From IMG/VR virus record IMGVR_UViG_3300025436_000002, positions 62,001 to 126,000 of that record: a stretch of DNA of 64,000 nucleotides; one strand, given 5' to 3'. This stretch comes from a virus. Below the pieces are notes generated by a model. That model was not told the DNA's origin and did not search any database. It worked only from the letters and a program-made list of their open reading frames with translations. This document shows, in pieces, positions 41,021 to 49,744 of the stretch (position 1 is its first letter; each line of letters starts with the position of its first letter). The position numbers and the translations under genes are program-made.

Positions 41021-41319
41021 ATAAAACATATGTAGCCATCTTAGATAAATCATATTATGATTGTATTTATGTATTCTATTTCTATTCTAAGAAAGAAGTA
41101 TTAGTACCTTCAGGCGTTCTTATGTATGATTCATATAATAGACATACTAATAGATGTATTGATGGGAATATTTGGAGAGGGTTAGTATTAAAGTTAACTA
41201 GAGAAGCGTGGCTAAGGCAACTAAAACATGACTACAATGCTGACGACAGTACTCTTACTGATATTGACACACAGAATGATGTAGATAAATTTCTTATGGT
41301 AATAGAGTTACTAAAGTAA
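41017..41319 (+). CDS. ELLK-tail family protein
   Basis: 100 aa, GTG start. Head TYVAILDKSYYDCIYVFYFY; tail DVDKFLMVIELLK. Ends TAA before a weak promoter. Confidence 0.82.
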   Translation: MNKTYVAILDKSYYDCIYVFYFYSKKEVLVPSGVLMYDSYNRHTNRCIDGNIWRGLVLKLTREAWLRQLKHDYNADDSTLTDIDTQNDVDKFLMVIELLK

Positions 41320-41343
41320 TGTAACAAACATGCCTGCAAAGGA

Positions 41344-41372
41344 TTGAACTCTCTTCTGACATGTGCTAGTAT
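41344..41372 (+). promoter_or_regulatory. Promoter with decayed hairpin
   Basis: TTGAAC (41344-41349), 17-bp spacer, TAGTAT (41367-41372) with TGn. The flanks resemble those of 38211 but the stem is largely mismatched. Confidence 0.55.
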
Positions 41373-41406
41373 AATTATATAAGATTGAATGTAAGGAGAT
41401 ATTGAA

Positions 41407-42050
41407 ATGGTAGAGAAGAAATTACTAACAAGTTAGGTGTGGAATTAAATTTCATATCTTATTTTTTCGTAGGGGATTGTTCCTTGTGGGGAGTGGCCTA
41501 CATATACTTCGATGGCAAAGACATACGAGCCTATAGCCCGAAAAGGGGTACTGCCATGTATGGATCAGACTGTATACTCAGTGCCTATCCTGAGGAATGG
41601 GATTATAGAGAAATAAAGTACATAACATCTTATGGCGTTTCTAAAAAAGAAGTGGAAGATTTTATATCCAATTCTTCCGAAGACCTCGACGAAACTAAAG
41701 AATTCCTAGTAAAGCATGGGATAGTATGTTCGGATACAATAAGAGCTGATCTAGCTAGTCGAATAGGTATAGGTAGAAAATATGTACCTCTCACCATTGA
41801 TGAACTTGTAGATAAGTTATACAGTATCTTAGAGTCAAAGAATGTAGAATTATCTCGAGAAACTGAACTATCCCAAGTATATAATAAAACTGATAAGAGT
41901 CGTCTGGTAGACAGTACTATTGGGAATATACTGTACGAGGATGATTATAACGGATTTAAGAAACTTAGTAACGACTTAGGATGGTTACTAGATTCAGACT
42001 ATGGAAATACATCAGTATGTCTATATACTGATACAAATCTAAACGTATAG
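41407..42050 (+). pseudogene. Gene with frameshifted start, unknown function
   Basis: ATG at 41407 has a good AAGGAG but reads only nine codons. The 203-codon frame that follows (GTG at 41439) continues upstream as EITNKLG, and joins the ATG if a GA dinucleotide near 41413 is removed. The product would be about 214 aa (ISYFFVGDCSLWGVAYIYF, RADLASRIGIGRKYVPLT). A weak GTG start might still be used. No family. Confidence 0.55.
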
Positions 42051-42051
42051 G

Positions 42052-42090
42052 AAGATAAGGGTTGACCTATCTTTGGGCGTGTGTTAGTAT
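42052..42090 (+). promoter_or_regulatory. Hairpin with embedded promoter
   Basis: Short stem AAGATA/TATCTT, loop with TTGACC (42062-42067), 17-bp spacer, TAGTAT (42085-42090). Confidence 0.6.
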
Positions 42091-42122
42091 AATTATAGAT
42101 TAGATATAAGAAAGAGGTTGCA

Positions 42123-42560
42123 ATGTTTAAAAATTTTAAGAAGCTGTTGAACTGTCAGAGGGAGATACCTAAATCCGAAGTAATACCAATAATGAGTTCT
42201 GAGGAAGAAAAAACTCAGGAGATTTGTGAAGAGCTTGTGAAATTAATGTACCGTATTCTAGAAAGTAACTTCCTTACAGATGAAATGAATAGAGAATACT
42301 TAGCCTTGTGGACTCCCATCACCCCAGATTCGAAATTTTCTAATTCTGAAGAGTACTACATCTTCTACCACTACCGTAAAAATTTAGGATACGATAGGTA
42401 TTCCAAAGGAGTTAAAGTGTCTACTGATAATAAATGGAAGACAGTTAAGGGGAATTGTTTAGATTATTTAAGGGATTACCTTGGGGAGGATAATATTACT
42501 CCCATAGAATCTCTTAAGGATGTCGATAAGTACCTAATGACGTGGGAGTTATTAAGGTGA
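42123..42560 (+). CDS. ELLK-tail family protein with N-terminal extension
   Basis: 145 aa, longest typical member. Residues 1-57 are an extra helical segment with KSEVIPIMSSEEEKTQEI. The standard MNREYLALWTP head begins after it. Tail DVDKYLMTWELLR. It looks like a fusion of an unrelated small gene to a family gene. Confidence 0.8.
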   Translation: MFKNFKKLLNCQREIPKSEVIPIMSSEEEKTQEICEELVKLMYRILESNFLTDEMNREYLALWTPITPDSKFSNSEEYYIFYHYRKNLGYDRYSKGVKVSTDNKWKTVKGNCLDYLRDYLGEDNITPIESLKDVDKYLMTWELLR

Positions 42561-42814
42561 ATGAATGTGTTGCTGTATCCTATAATGAAGATTGTGTTAT
42601 AAAATACTACTACCTACAACTATGTGGTAGAATGGAACTTGTCTATGATGTTATTCAGAGGGATTCATCCTCACCTAAAAGCCATGTTACCTCAAGAAGA
42701 TGTCATACTACTTTAACTGAGGAACTTGATAGAGATAAATTTTGCGAGTATACTATAGTAACGGACAAGAAGGGGATACTCTTGAAACTTATGGAATTGG
42801 AGTTAATGAGATGA
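42557..42814 (+). CDS. ELLK-tail family protein
   Basis: 85 aa, GTG start in GTGA. Head CVAVSYNEDCVIKYYYLQL; tail ILLKLMELELMR is degenerate but keeps spacing. Confidence 0.76.
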   Translation: MNECVAVSYNEDCVIKYYYLQLCGRMELVYDVIQRDSSSPKSHVTSRRCHTTLTEELDRDKFCEYTIVTDKKGILLKLMELELMR

Positions 42815-43080
42815 GTAGATACAAAACTATTGAGGTGTCTGACATAGTAGCCTTATCTTACAAAGCTACTTCAATGTTTATCTATGGATATTCTAAAGAG
42901 AGTAGTAGACTTCTTGTTCAGCATAGATCCTACGAAGATGGTGGAAGATCTTTAGCTATAGTGGAAATCAGTTTATCATTAGCCCACAACTTAACTCTGG
43001 ATATATCACAGGGTTACTCGACTACTAAAGACCCAAAGGAGATCGCTAAGATATTAATGACGTGGGAGTTACTAAAATGA
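42811..43080 (+). CDS. ELLK-tail family protein
   Basis: 89 aa from the ATG in the previous stop. Head DIVALSYKATSMFIYGYS; tail STTKDPKEIAKILMTWELLK. TGGGAG in the tail is the next ribosome site. Confidence 0.84.
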   Translation: MSRYKTIEVSDIVALSYKATSMFIYGYSKESSRLLVQHRSYEDGGRSLAIVEISLSLAHNLTLDISQGYSTTKDPKEIAKILMTWELLK

Positions 43081-43364
43081 ATAGAAAGTACATATGCCTA
43101 TATAAACAATCTCATGGATATTATGTTCTATACCGATATCCAGATTCTGAAACAGTCTATTTTGATTGTTATGATAATGACTTTAAAATTGAAGTTAAGA
43201 AGATACCCAGCAGTGCTAGGATAACTCTAGGTACTCATGGAGAAGAATATGTCCAACTCAATAGATCAAACTTAGAATCTTATGATGATCCAGATTTATT
43301 AATTCCTATTAGAAGTAAATCAGATTTGGATAAGTATTTTATGGTAGAGGAGTTGCTAAGGTAA
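43077..43364 (+). CDS. ELLK-tail family protein
   Basis: 95 aa. Head KYICLYKQSHGYYVLYRYPD; tail DLDKYFMVEELLR. Ends TAA ahead of a late-type motif. Confidence 0.82.
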   Translation: MNRKYICLYKQSHGYYVLYRYPDSETVYFDCYDNDFKIEVKKIPSSARITLGTHGEEYVQLNRSNLESYDDPDLLIPIRSKSDLDKYFMVEELLR

Positions 43365-43375
43365 CGGAGATTAAA

Positions 43376-43388
43376 TTTATATTATAAG
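43376..43388 (+). promoter_or_regulatory. TTTATATTATAAG motif (candidate late promoter)
   Basis: Same 13 bases as before the fibre gene at 52015; 30 bp upstream of the gene at 43418. Confidence 0.4.
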
Positions 43389-43417
43389 CACATAGAGGAT
43401 TACGTAGGAAGGTAGCA

Positions 43418-43774
43418 ATGATAAAAAATATAAGACAGCTAGTGGAAGATGCTACAAACAAGCTAGATGCCAAGAGAGTGGCTAAGATGAGTTCATCTGA
43501 GAGAGAAAATTATTTCCATGATGAGGATAGAGTATATGATGACCTACCTCAGATGCTTGATGATGTTTTTGTAAATGATAAATTTGGATTTGTTCGAGTA
43601 TTCGACAATGGAGTTATGCGGGCATGTGGAGTCTTTGATCTTACCACTTCTGCAATCCAAGTAACGCCTAAATTAGTTTTAAATAAACTCCTCATTAAAT
43701 ATCCTAAGGCTACATTTGTGTACACGGATTATCCTTCCAATAATTTTAGGACACTTGATCTGATAGAAGTATAA
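43418..43774 (+). CDS. Protein of unknown function
   Basis: 118 aa. GGAAGG upstream. Helical N-terminus (NIRQLVEDATNKLDAKRVAK), alpha/beta C-terminus. No ELLK tail; a hairpin promoter follows. Confidence 0.6.
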   Translation: MIKNIRQLVEDATNKLDAKRVAKMSSSERENYFHDEDRVYDDLPQMLDDVFVNDKFGFVRVFDNGVMRACGVFDLTTSAIQVTPKLVLNKLLIKYPKATFVYTDYPSNNFRTLDLIEV

Positions 43775-43794
43775 CAATAACTTAATAAATATTA

Positions 43795-43832
43795 AAAGCA
43801 GACTTGTAATATAGTCTGCTTTGTGCTATACT
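43795..43832 (+). promoter_or_regulatory. Hairpin with embedded promoter
   Basis: 10-bp perfect stem AAAGCAGACT/AGTCTGCTTT, -35 TTGTAA (43804-43809), 17-bp spacer, TATACT (43827-43832) with TGn. Confidence 0.75.
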
Positions 43833-43864
43833 ATAATTAATATTATATTTAAAGGGTGAGATAA

Positions 43865-44176
43865 ATGTTACTACTCGAGACAGGTATGATGAAATACAAT
43901 ATGACAGAAGTAGTCGCTATTCTAGCAGTAGAAGGAGATACCTCTTATATTGAATACTTCTGGACAGGATCTATTTTGAGTAGCAGGGTAAATATACCTC
44001 CCAGATATATAGGGATACCTACTAGATCTACCAATACTACATACACATGCGAGGTTAATACTTTAGAAGAGTTAGAGCATCGGGAGATGGTAACATCAAA
44101 GAACAAATATAAAGTATTTATCAAAGGAGTTCACTCAGTCAATAAGTATCTTATGATGAAGGAATTACTCAAATGA
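43865..44176 (+). CDS. ELLK-tail family protein
   Basis: 103 aa, AAAGGGTGAG upstream. Head EVVAILAVEGDTSYIEYFW; tail SVNKYLMMKELLK. ATGA overlap with the next copy. Confidence 0.82.
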   Translation: MLLLETGMMKYNMTEVVAILAVEGDTSYIEYFWTGSILSSRVNIPPRYIGIPTRSTNTTYTCEVNTLEELEHREMVTSKNKYKVFIKGVHSVNKYLMMKELLK

Positions 44177-44481
44177 ATAAAAGTGTCTCAAAGATTTATA
44201 CACATTGTTACGGTGATGACAAACTAATAGCCATAGCTGAATTTACAACGAGGTCAATTGGCAGTAATATTCTTTATAGGTATTGGTACATGAGTAGTAA
44301 CTTACTTAGTAATAATACTCTTAACACTTCATACCTTGAGAGAAGCGAGTATGGTCATTTATTGGATATTCAATCAGACTTTGAACAAGTTAGAAGCGAA
44401 GTAGCTAGATACTCAGGGAGGTTGATAACTGATCAGAAAGCTCTAGATAAACATATGATGATGAGAGAGTTATTAAAATGA
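44173..44481 (+). CDS. ELLK-tail family protein
   Basis: 102 aa. Head KLIAIAEFTTRSIGSNILYR; tail LITDQKALDKHMMMRELLK. Overlaps a membrane-protein gene by ATGA. Confidence 0.82.
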   Translation: MNKSVSKIYTHCYGDDKLIAIAEFTTRSIGSNILYRYWYMSSNLLSNNTLNTSYLERSEYGHLLDIQSDFEQVRSEVARYSGRLITDQKALDKHMMMRELLK

Positions 44482-44819
44482 AAATAAAAGAGTTATTACT
44501 AGATTTTATAATACTACTTAATGTATTAGTACTGCCTACCCTGCTTCCAGAGATGTGTTGGATGAAAGTATGCTTTGAAGAATTCAATTATAGTCATCCC
44601 TTAATATCATGGCTAACCATGATAATTCCAGTTGTCGTATATTTCAAGGTTGCCTCATTCCTACTCCCTAAATTTATACTGTACGTATTTCCGAAAAGAT
44701 TTTTAGACTCTAATTTAGAAGCTAGATATGGAACTCTGACAGATGAACAAGCTACAGTATTTATAGTTTTACTTATAGGTATTGGACTCATATTTGCTTT
44801 AATTAATTTATATATTTAA
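44478..44819 (+). CDS. Membrane protein, three hydrophobic segments
   Basis: 113 aa, uses the ELLK junction as its start. Segments near residues 6-24, 41-62 and 92-112 (LLDFIILLNVLVLPTLL, WLTMIIPVVVYFKVASFLL, FIVLLIGIGLIFALI). No family; possibly inserted into the array. Confidence 0.6.
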   Translation: MKIKELLLDFIILLNVLVLPTLLPEMCWMKVCFEEFNYSHPLISWLTMIIPVVVYFKVASFLLPKFILYVFPKRFLDSNLEARYGTLTDEQATVFIVLLIGIGLIFALINLYI

Positions 44820-44831
44820 GGAGTTACTAAT

Positions 44832-45071
44832 ATGAAATGTAAAATTATCGCAATAGTTTTGATTAAGGAAAGTCGTAGAGTTACTAGACTATATTTTATG
44901 GATGAAAATTCCACACTATGCTATGTACATCCATGGCTACCAACTCGATTTATAAGTGCATGTAGGGATTTAAAATCATTATCTAAGATCTTTCATAGTC
45001 CAGACACGGAGTTAATTATAGATAAAAATAAAATTAACAAGTATATTATGGCACAGGGGTTATTGAAATGA
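44832..45071 (+). CDS. ELLK-tail family protein
   Basis: 79 aa, AAGGAG upstream. Head KIIAIVLIKESRRVTRLYFM; tail KINKYIMAQGLLK has Gly for Glu, and the DNA still reads CAGGGG as a ribosome site. Confidence 0.82.
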   Translation: MKCKIIAIVLIKESRRVTRLYFMDENSTLCYVHPWLPTRFISACRDLKSLSKIFHSPDTELIIDKNKINKYIMAQGLLK

Positions 45072-45301
45072 TGGAATATGTAGCCCTAGTTCTTATAAAT
45101 AATGTACTAGAATTAGGGTATTTTTATCAGGAAGATAGGCTTTGTTATAGTTACTTTAATGGTTGCGGTTTCTATTATATCAGTCGTCACATCACATTAG
45201 AGACGTGTCTAAAAAATAGTTCTAAATTTTTAGGGTACTCAGTAGTAACGGATATAAAATGCATGAATAAACATCTTATGGCACAGGAGTTATTGAAATG
45301 A
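45068..45301 (+). CDS. ELLK-tail family protein
   Basis: 77 aa. MMEYVALVLINNVLELGYFY is shared in its first residues with the next gene (MMEYVALEI), so the pair is recent. Tail CMNKHLMAQELLK. Confidence 0.84.
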   Translation: MMEYVALVLINNVLELGYFYQEDRLCYSYFNGCGFYYISRHITLETCLKNSSKFLGYSVVTDIKCMNKHLMAQELLK

Positions 45302-45552
45302 TGGAATATGTAGCTCTTGAGATAACTAAATATGCATGGATTAAAAATTTGATAAGTTACTATGCATTAGACGTGAGTGGAGTATTGCATTTTAAACCTG
45401 ATGACTGGAATCTCTACAGACCGAGTAATCTAACTTTAGAAGAGTTATTAGAACTACATAAACCCGAGGGTATCAGATCAGAGTATTCTTACCTAATAAC
45501 TGATAAAAAAGAGATAGCTAAATACTTAATGACGAGAGAGTTATTGAAATGA
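45298..45552 (+). CDS. ELLK-tail family protein
   Basis: 84 aa. MMEYVALEITKYAW head; tail LITDKKEIAKYLMTRELLK, near consensus. Confidence 0.86.
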   Translation: MMEYVALEITKYAWIKNLISYYALDVSGVLHFKPDDWNLYRPSNLTLEELLELHKPEGIRSEYSYLITDKKEIAKYLMTRELLK

Positions 45553-45971
45553 TGATTAGTTTTATAATAGGTTCCCTATGGCTTATATTTATATGGAAGA
45601 TTTGGACTCTGTTCCGAGATCAACCTGTTGAAGAGTCCGTTAGATTCCCTAAGGAAATTTGGAATTGGCAAGGGGGCTTTAGATCAGATTGTGGAGATAC
45701 TCCTTTCTGTATTGGATACCTAGATAAAGGTATTCTAGCTAATGGGGAGTGGAGTACTGCTGTGTTCTTTAAACTATGGTTCGAAGAAGGGACTAAAACG
45801 TATTGGGGCTCTTTCTTGCACATGGGACATCACATGATAGTTAGATCATTAACTGATGACTATAACGAAATACTCTTGGATGCTCGGAGTAAAGTGGGTT
45901 CTGATTTAAAGTTTGTTGAAGGTACCCGAGAAGTAGGTAGATTCTTAATGACACAGGAGTTACTTAGATGA
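45549..45971 (+). CDS. ELLK-tail family protein with membrane anchor
   Basis: 140 aa. Residues 3-21 (ISFIIGSLWLIFIWKIWTL) form a membrane segment not seen in other members. The following region (GDTPFCIGYLDKGI, HMGHHMIVRS) is also atypical, but the tail is standard: EVGRFLMTQELLR. This suggests that tails can be joined to foreign heads. Confidence 0.78.
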   Translation: MMISFIIGSLWLIFIWKIWTLFRDQPVEESVRFPKEIWNWQGGFRSDCGDTPFCIGYLDKGILANGEWSTAVFFKLWFEEGTKTYWGSFLHMGHHMIVRSLTDDYNEILLDARSKVGSDLKFVEGTREVGRFLMTQELLR

Positions 45972-46213
45972 ATAGAGAATATATAGCTCTAAGCTATTCA
46001 GAAGATTCTAATCCATTCTTGATTAAATATTACTGGGATGGGGATACTCTTATGTTTGAATTAGGAAGAGATGACTCTATAAAAGAAATCTGGAAATCTA
46101 GGAGTAATAAACTAGATATTGAATTGTCTAGGGATACTGTGTCAGGTTATAAAACTATATGGAATCCTACAGAAGTGGCTAAGTACTTAATGACTCTGGA
46201 GTTACTAAAATGA
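45968..46213 (+). CDS. ELLK-tail family protein
   Basis: 81 aa, one of the cleanest examples: MNREYIALSYSEDSN head, KYYWDGDTLMFE hairpin, EVAKYLMTLELLK tail. Confidence 0.86.
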   Translation: MNREYIALSYSEDSNPFLIKYYWDGDTLMFELGRDDSIKEIWKSRSNKLDIELSRDTVSGYKTIWNPTEVAKYLMTLELLK

Positions 46214-46512
46214 ATAAAAGATATGTAGCCCTTCGGGATACTGGTGCATCTCTTCACGAATATATTCGTGATGGAGTAGTCATTAGGACTTTCTATTACC
46301 AAGTCTCTCAAAAGCATATACTTCTTACTGATATCTACTACGGGGGAATACTTAAAACTGATGGGGAGATATTTACTGAATTGACAAAGGCACCTAAAAG
46401 TTGGTATGTATACCTTACAGATAAATACTATTGGGATGTTGAGACTATTATAAAAGTGTCCAGTAGCTTAGAAATTAATAAGTATCTAATGGTTAAGGAA
46501 TTATTACGATAA
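46210..46512 (+). CDS. ELLK-tail family protein
   Basis: 100 aa. Head KRYVALRDTGASLHEYIRDG; tail EINKYLMVKELLR. It is the last of its run and ends AAG GAA TTA TTA CGA TAA, so the ribosome site is weakened while the residues remain. Confidence 0.85.
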   Translation: MNKRYVALRDTGASLHEYIRDGVVIRTFYYQVSQKHILLTDIYYGGILKTDGEIFTELTKAPKSWYVYLTDKYYWDVETIIKVSSSLEINKYLMVKELLR

Positions 46513-46518
46513 TTTAAC

Positions 46519-46554
46519 GCATCTATTGACTTTATATTTATAAGATGCTATTAT
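46519..46554 (+). promoter_or_regulatory. Hairpin with embedded promoter
   Basis: Stem GCATCT/AGATGC (46519-46524 with 46543-46548), loop with TTGACT (46526-46531), 17-bp spacer, TATTAT (46549-46554). Confidence 0.68.
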
Positions 46555-46587
46555 TAATATGTAAGGTTAATTAAAGGAGATACAACT

Positions 46588-47064
46588 ATGTTAAGATTTA
46601 GATTAGACGGGGATATACTTATAACTACTGAATCTTCTGGAGGATTCTTTTATAGTGAACCTCGTAATTTTTATTGTGATATTAAAGAGTGGGTACGTTT
46701 TGAAGTCAACAGTAAAGATGGTAAACGATTTGCTATCCAAAAAGTTCGTGAGGATGATAAACCTAGATACTTAGCCAATGTTGAGAGAGCACATATTCAA
46801 GCTCGTGAGGATGCTGAGAGTGCAAGAATAGCTGAGATACGTACTAAAGAATTTGAAGCTCACGAAAGACTCTATAAGAATGTTAACAGGGAGCTTGAGA
46901 GTTATAAAGACAGTGTAGAACACTTAGACAATTATGGTGATCTAATTAATAAGAAGAACATAGAAGTTAATTGTAAATATGAAGTATACGGTTATAAATA
47001 TGTTGATGGAAGACCTTTTCATAATACCGAAAGAGGCATGAGTAACATAGCTAAATATTTTTAA
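46588..47064 (+). CDS. Protein of unknown function, paralogue of 60577
   Basis: 158 aa, AAAGGAG upstream. A beta-rich N-terminus (LRFRLDGDILITTESSGGF), a helical middle, and a C-terminal VNCKYEVYGYKYVDGRPFHN that matches ELDCKYEIYGYRFVLGKPFH in 60577. Duplicated gene family of two in this window; role unknown. Confidence 0.65.
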   Translation: MLRFRLDGDILITTESSGGFFYSEPRNFYCDIKEWVRFEVNSKDGKRFAIQKVREDDKPRYLANVERAHIQAREDAESARIAEIRTKEFEAHERLYKNVNRELESYKDSVEHLDNYGDLINKKNIEVNCKYEVYGYKYVDGRPFHNTERGMSNIAKYF

Positions 47065-47076
47065 GGAGACGAAAAC

Positions 47077-47310
47077 ATGAACGCTTATAGTAAATATTGT
47101 ACTAACTGTTCTTATAAGAAAACTACGCCAGGTTTCGGAGACCCTCATGAATGTGCTACATGTCAAGTGAACATGCAGTACCCTAAAACAATTTTATGTG
47201 ATGAGTGTGGGAAAGCCATAACAAAGAATAATAAGAAGAATCTAACTGAATCCACCTGTGATGCTTGTATACCTGAGAAGTATCTAAAATTTTTAAAAAA
47301 AGTAGATTAA
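47077..47310 (+). CDS. Zinc-binding protein, eight cysteines
   Basis: 77 aa. CTNCSY ... CATCQ and CDECGK ... CDACIP form two four-cysteine zinc sites. Basic C-terminus. Probably structural or nucleic-acid binding; AAGGAG upstream. Confidence 0.62.
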   Translation: MNAYSKYCTNCSYKKTTPGFGDPHECATCQVNMQYPKTILCDECGKAITKNNKKNLTESTCDACIPEKYLKFLKKVD

Positions 47311-47333
47311 TAAAATTATAAGGAGACAAAACA

Positions 47334-47546
47334 ATGGAAAGAATTCCTCAATCAGAAGTTGATAAGTTCCAGAGAGCTGGGAAGAAGTACCAAGTTGTAG
47401 TAAAGACTGAAAATGGTGTAGAGTCCCCAATAGAGAAACCATATCCAGATATGGATGGAGCTAGAGCATGTATAACCTTCATAGAGGATTACGCCAGAGA
47501 AAATAATCCTGATCGTGTATTATCATTTTATATTAAGGAGGTATAA
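47334..47546 (+). CDS. Small protein of unknown function
   Basis: 70 aa, AAGGAG upstream. Alpha/beta pattern (KYQVVVKTENGVESPIEKPY, RACITFIEDYARENN). Ends with AAGGAGG that serves the next gene. Confidence 0.58.
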   Translation: MERIPQSEVDKFQRAGKKYQVVVKTENGVESPIEKPYPDMDGARACITFIEDYARENNPDRVLSFYIKEV

Positions 47547-47550
47547 TTAT

Positions 47551-47739
47551 ATGAATACATTAGTACACATATCCCTAATAGCATTAGCTATGATTTCTAT
47601 GACAGGACTTGGGGGTCTCATAAGCTTTCAATTAGGATACAATTATAGAAAACTCGGAATTCCTTTAACTTTCTTACTTTTTGGGGTAGATTTGTTTCTA
47701 CTTCTCACATCTTTACATTACATTGAAAGTTTAATTTAA
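47551..47739 (+). CDS. 62-aa membrane protein
   Basis: ATG 47551 with AAGGAGG 5' of it. Two hydrophobic helices (LVHISLIALAMISMTGLGG and IPLTFLLFGVDLFLLLTSL). No family. Confidence 0.6.
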   Translation: MNTLVHISLIALAMISMTGLGGLISFQLGYNYRKLGIPLTFLLFGVDLFLLLTSLHYIESLI

Positions 47740-47750
47740 AGGAGACTTAT

Positions 47751-49094
47751 ATGAGTACAGATATTAAACCCTTAAACAGTGTTACTTATTTTACAAAAGA
47801 GTCTGAGGATAGAGCTTTGAAGACTCATTACGGAGTTTCCCTTATGGGTTACATCCTAAAACTATTAGGAAGAAATGCAAAGTATGTAAAGGCTAGGGCA
47901 TCTGAATTAGAACTTGATACTGGAATAAAATATGAACTAGAAATAGAAGATTATGCTAAGATAAAAAGCGTAAAACCTATGGGAACTTCCCTAGCTCCAT
48001 ACAAAGCATGCTTACCTGAACTTAGAACATCGTTACTATACGACGCTATCTGGAAGGTCCAGAATGACAGTATTCGAGATAAACTTCTTGAAGATATAAG
48101 GGAAGACCTTTACGGAGAATCTAAGTATGTAGGAGAAACTATTCCAGTTAAAGTTAATAAGGAGACAGAAGTGAACTATCAAGAAAAAGAAGACATACTT
48201 AATAAGTACCTAAGGGAAGTTATAAATAATCAAGATTCTGAGGTTTCTACACTAAAAGTTAAGGAGAATATTTACCTAAGTAGTAAGCCGACCCTTGAGC
48301 ATATCCAAGCTAAAATAATCTCTCAACTAAGTCTAGGGGGAGTACTGGCAGGAGTACTTCAAAGAAGTGTATGCGACAGAGCAGGATGCTCTAAAACAAG
48401 ATACTACATGGCGTTAAATGGCTTAGGCTCTCTGATAGTTAAGAAACTGAGCAAGTCTGGGAGTGTTAATGTAGTACTTATGAGAATGCCTTCCGTAGAA
48501 ACTTCGGGTAATGAGGAGAAAACAATGATTAAAGATATGGTAGAGGAACGTATTGAACGAGAGATACTAGAACAACTTAAACAAGGTGAGATGCTTTCTA
48601 GTACTTTAAGAGAGAAGGTAACTAAGAAATTAGATGTATCAGATCCTAGATTTTATGCATCTTTGAAAAATCTAGGCTTACTTGTCAGTGTGAGGCAAGA
48701 GGGGTCTAAAAAGTATAGATGTCTGTCCAGTGGTATTGAAGAGAAGGCTACGGAGCAACCTGTTATCTTTAAAATTGAAGAAGTTGTGAAACCTACGATC
48801 ATTAAGAGTTCTACAGTAAATCCTAACGAATATGGAGTAGAAGTCAGTATCATAGGATCAGACGTAGTCATTCAAAAATCTCCTACTGGGAGGGAACTTA
48901 CATCAGTAGAGGTAGCTCCTTCTCAAGCCCAAGTTACCACATATAAAGTAAAACAAGGAGACTTCCAAGCGTTTGCTCATGATAACTTAGAAGTGGCAAA
49001 AGGGTATGGAATGTGTTTAAGAGACCGAGGTTGGTCAGCAGTTCAGATATTCAAGGAAGTAGTTATCAAGACATCAGAAGTAGTAGAATTTTAG
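47751..49094 (+). CDS. Protein with two winged-helix-like repeats, possible regulator
   Basis: 447 aa, AAAGGAG upstream. Residues about 183-246 and 267-328 look like repeats of one winged helix-turn-helix: IISQLSLGGVLAGVL ... RYYMALNGLGSLIVKKL and ILEQLKQGEMLSSTL ... RFYASLKNLGLLVSVRQ. The N-terminal 150 residues are helical and the C-terminus is mixed. It is the largest non-structural gene in the array region and a candidate DNA-binding regulator. Homology should be tested by profile search. Confidence 0.55.
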   Translation: MSTDIKPLNSVTYFTKESEDRALKTHYGVSLMGYILKLLGRNAKYVKARASELELDTGIKYELEIEDYAKIKSVKPMGTSLAPYKACLPELRTSLLYDAIWKVQNDSIRDKLLEDIREDLYGESKYVGETIPVKVNKETEVNYQEKEDILNKYLREVINNQDSEVSTLKVKENIYLSSKPTLEHIQAKIISQLSLGGVLAGVLQRSVCDRAGCSKTRYYMALNGLGSLIVKKLSKSGSVNVVLMRMPSVETSGNEEKTMIKDMVEERIEREILEQLKQGEMLSSTLREKVTKKLDVSDPRFYASLKNLGLLVSVRQEGSKKYRCLSSGIEEKATEQPVIFKIEEVVKPTIIKSSTVNPNEYGVEVSIIGSDVVIQKSPTGRELTSVEVAPSQAQVTTYKVKQGDFQAFAHDNLEVAKGYGMCLRDRGWSAVQIFKEVVIKTSEVVEF

Positions 49095-49108
49095 AAAGGA
49101 CAGTAAGC

Positions 49109-49331
49109 ATGAACGACAAAATATTAGAAATGATAAAAATATTATCAGGGTATGTAACTCCCCCCATATGACTGTGTTGCAACGTCTTTTATACACCTAG
49201 AAGTAGACGGAGTTAGTGTACTCTTATCCGAAATGGATGTGACGTATTCTAAGGGGATACATATAACATTAAAGGGGCTGACTCCTAAGATTAGTAAGAA
49301 GAGTACAACTGTATTTATTGACAATGATTAA
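49109..49331 (+). pseudogene. Small gene with frameshift in a C6 run
   Basis: ATG after AAAGGACAG reads MNDKILEMIKILSGYVTPPI and stops at TGA. With one C fewer, the frame continues as YDCVATSFIHLEVDGVSV to TAA at 49331, giving about 73 aa. Function unknown. Confidence 0.6.
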
Positions 49332-49350
49332 AGACTTGTAACAATGCCTT

Positions 49351-49389
49351 AACACATGACTTGACTTAGCTTGAGTCATGTGTTACCAT
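49351..49389 (+). promoter_or_regulatory. Hairpin with embedded promoter
   Basis: 11-bp perfect stem AACACATGACT/AGTCATGTGTT, -35 TTGACT (49361-49366), 17-bp spacer, TACCAT (49384-49389). The leader GTAAGGTTAATTTATAAGGAG follows. Confidence 0.72.
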
Positions 49390-49424
49390 ATACATGTAAG
49401 GTTAATTTATAAGGAGCTGTTGGC

Positions 49425-49592
49425 ATGTGTAGATACAATTACAAAAGTGAGTTAACCACTGTAAAGTACTCTGGAGCTAAGAGTAGATCATATGGTGGGG
49501 AGAGAATCTTAATAAAAACTGAGTCATCTGAGAAAATAAACACGACTGGTATTAAGCTACCTTCGTTGAGTAAGCCTAAAGGAGTTTTATAA
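49425..49592 (+). CDS. 55-aa protein of unknown function
   Basis: AAGGAG upstream, first gene after the promoter. Basic and Ser/Gly-rich (KYSGAKSRSYGGERILI). One-base overlap with the next start. Confidence 0.5.
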   Translation: MCRYNYKSELTTVKYSGAKSRSYGGERILIKTESSEKINTTGIKLPSLSKPKGVL

Positions 49593-49744
49593 TGTTTGAT
49601 ACAGAACTGGCTTGTCATTATTTAATGACTATGGGAATGGCAAGAGAGTGCCTAATGAATCTATCTGACCCAGACAATGTAACATTTATAAATGATAAAT
49701 TCTTTAATATTTATGTAGGGATGTTGGGGAGTGACTGTATTTGA
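49592..49744 (+). CDS. 50-aa protein of unknown function
   Basis: TAATG start, AAGGAG upstream. CHYLMTMGMARECLMNL helix and a hydrophobic C-terminus. The TTGA overlap couples it to an ELLK-tail gene. Confidence 0.48.
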   Translation: MFDTELACHYLMTMGMARECLMNLSDPDNVTFINDKFFNIYVGMLGSDCI

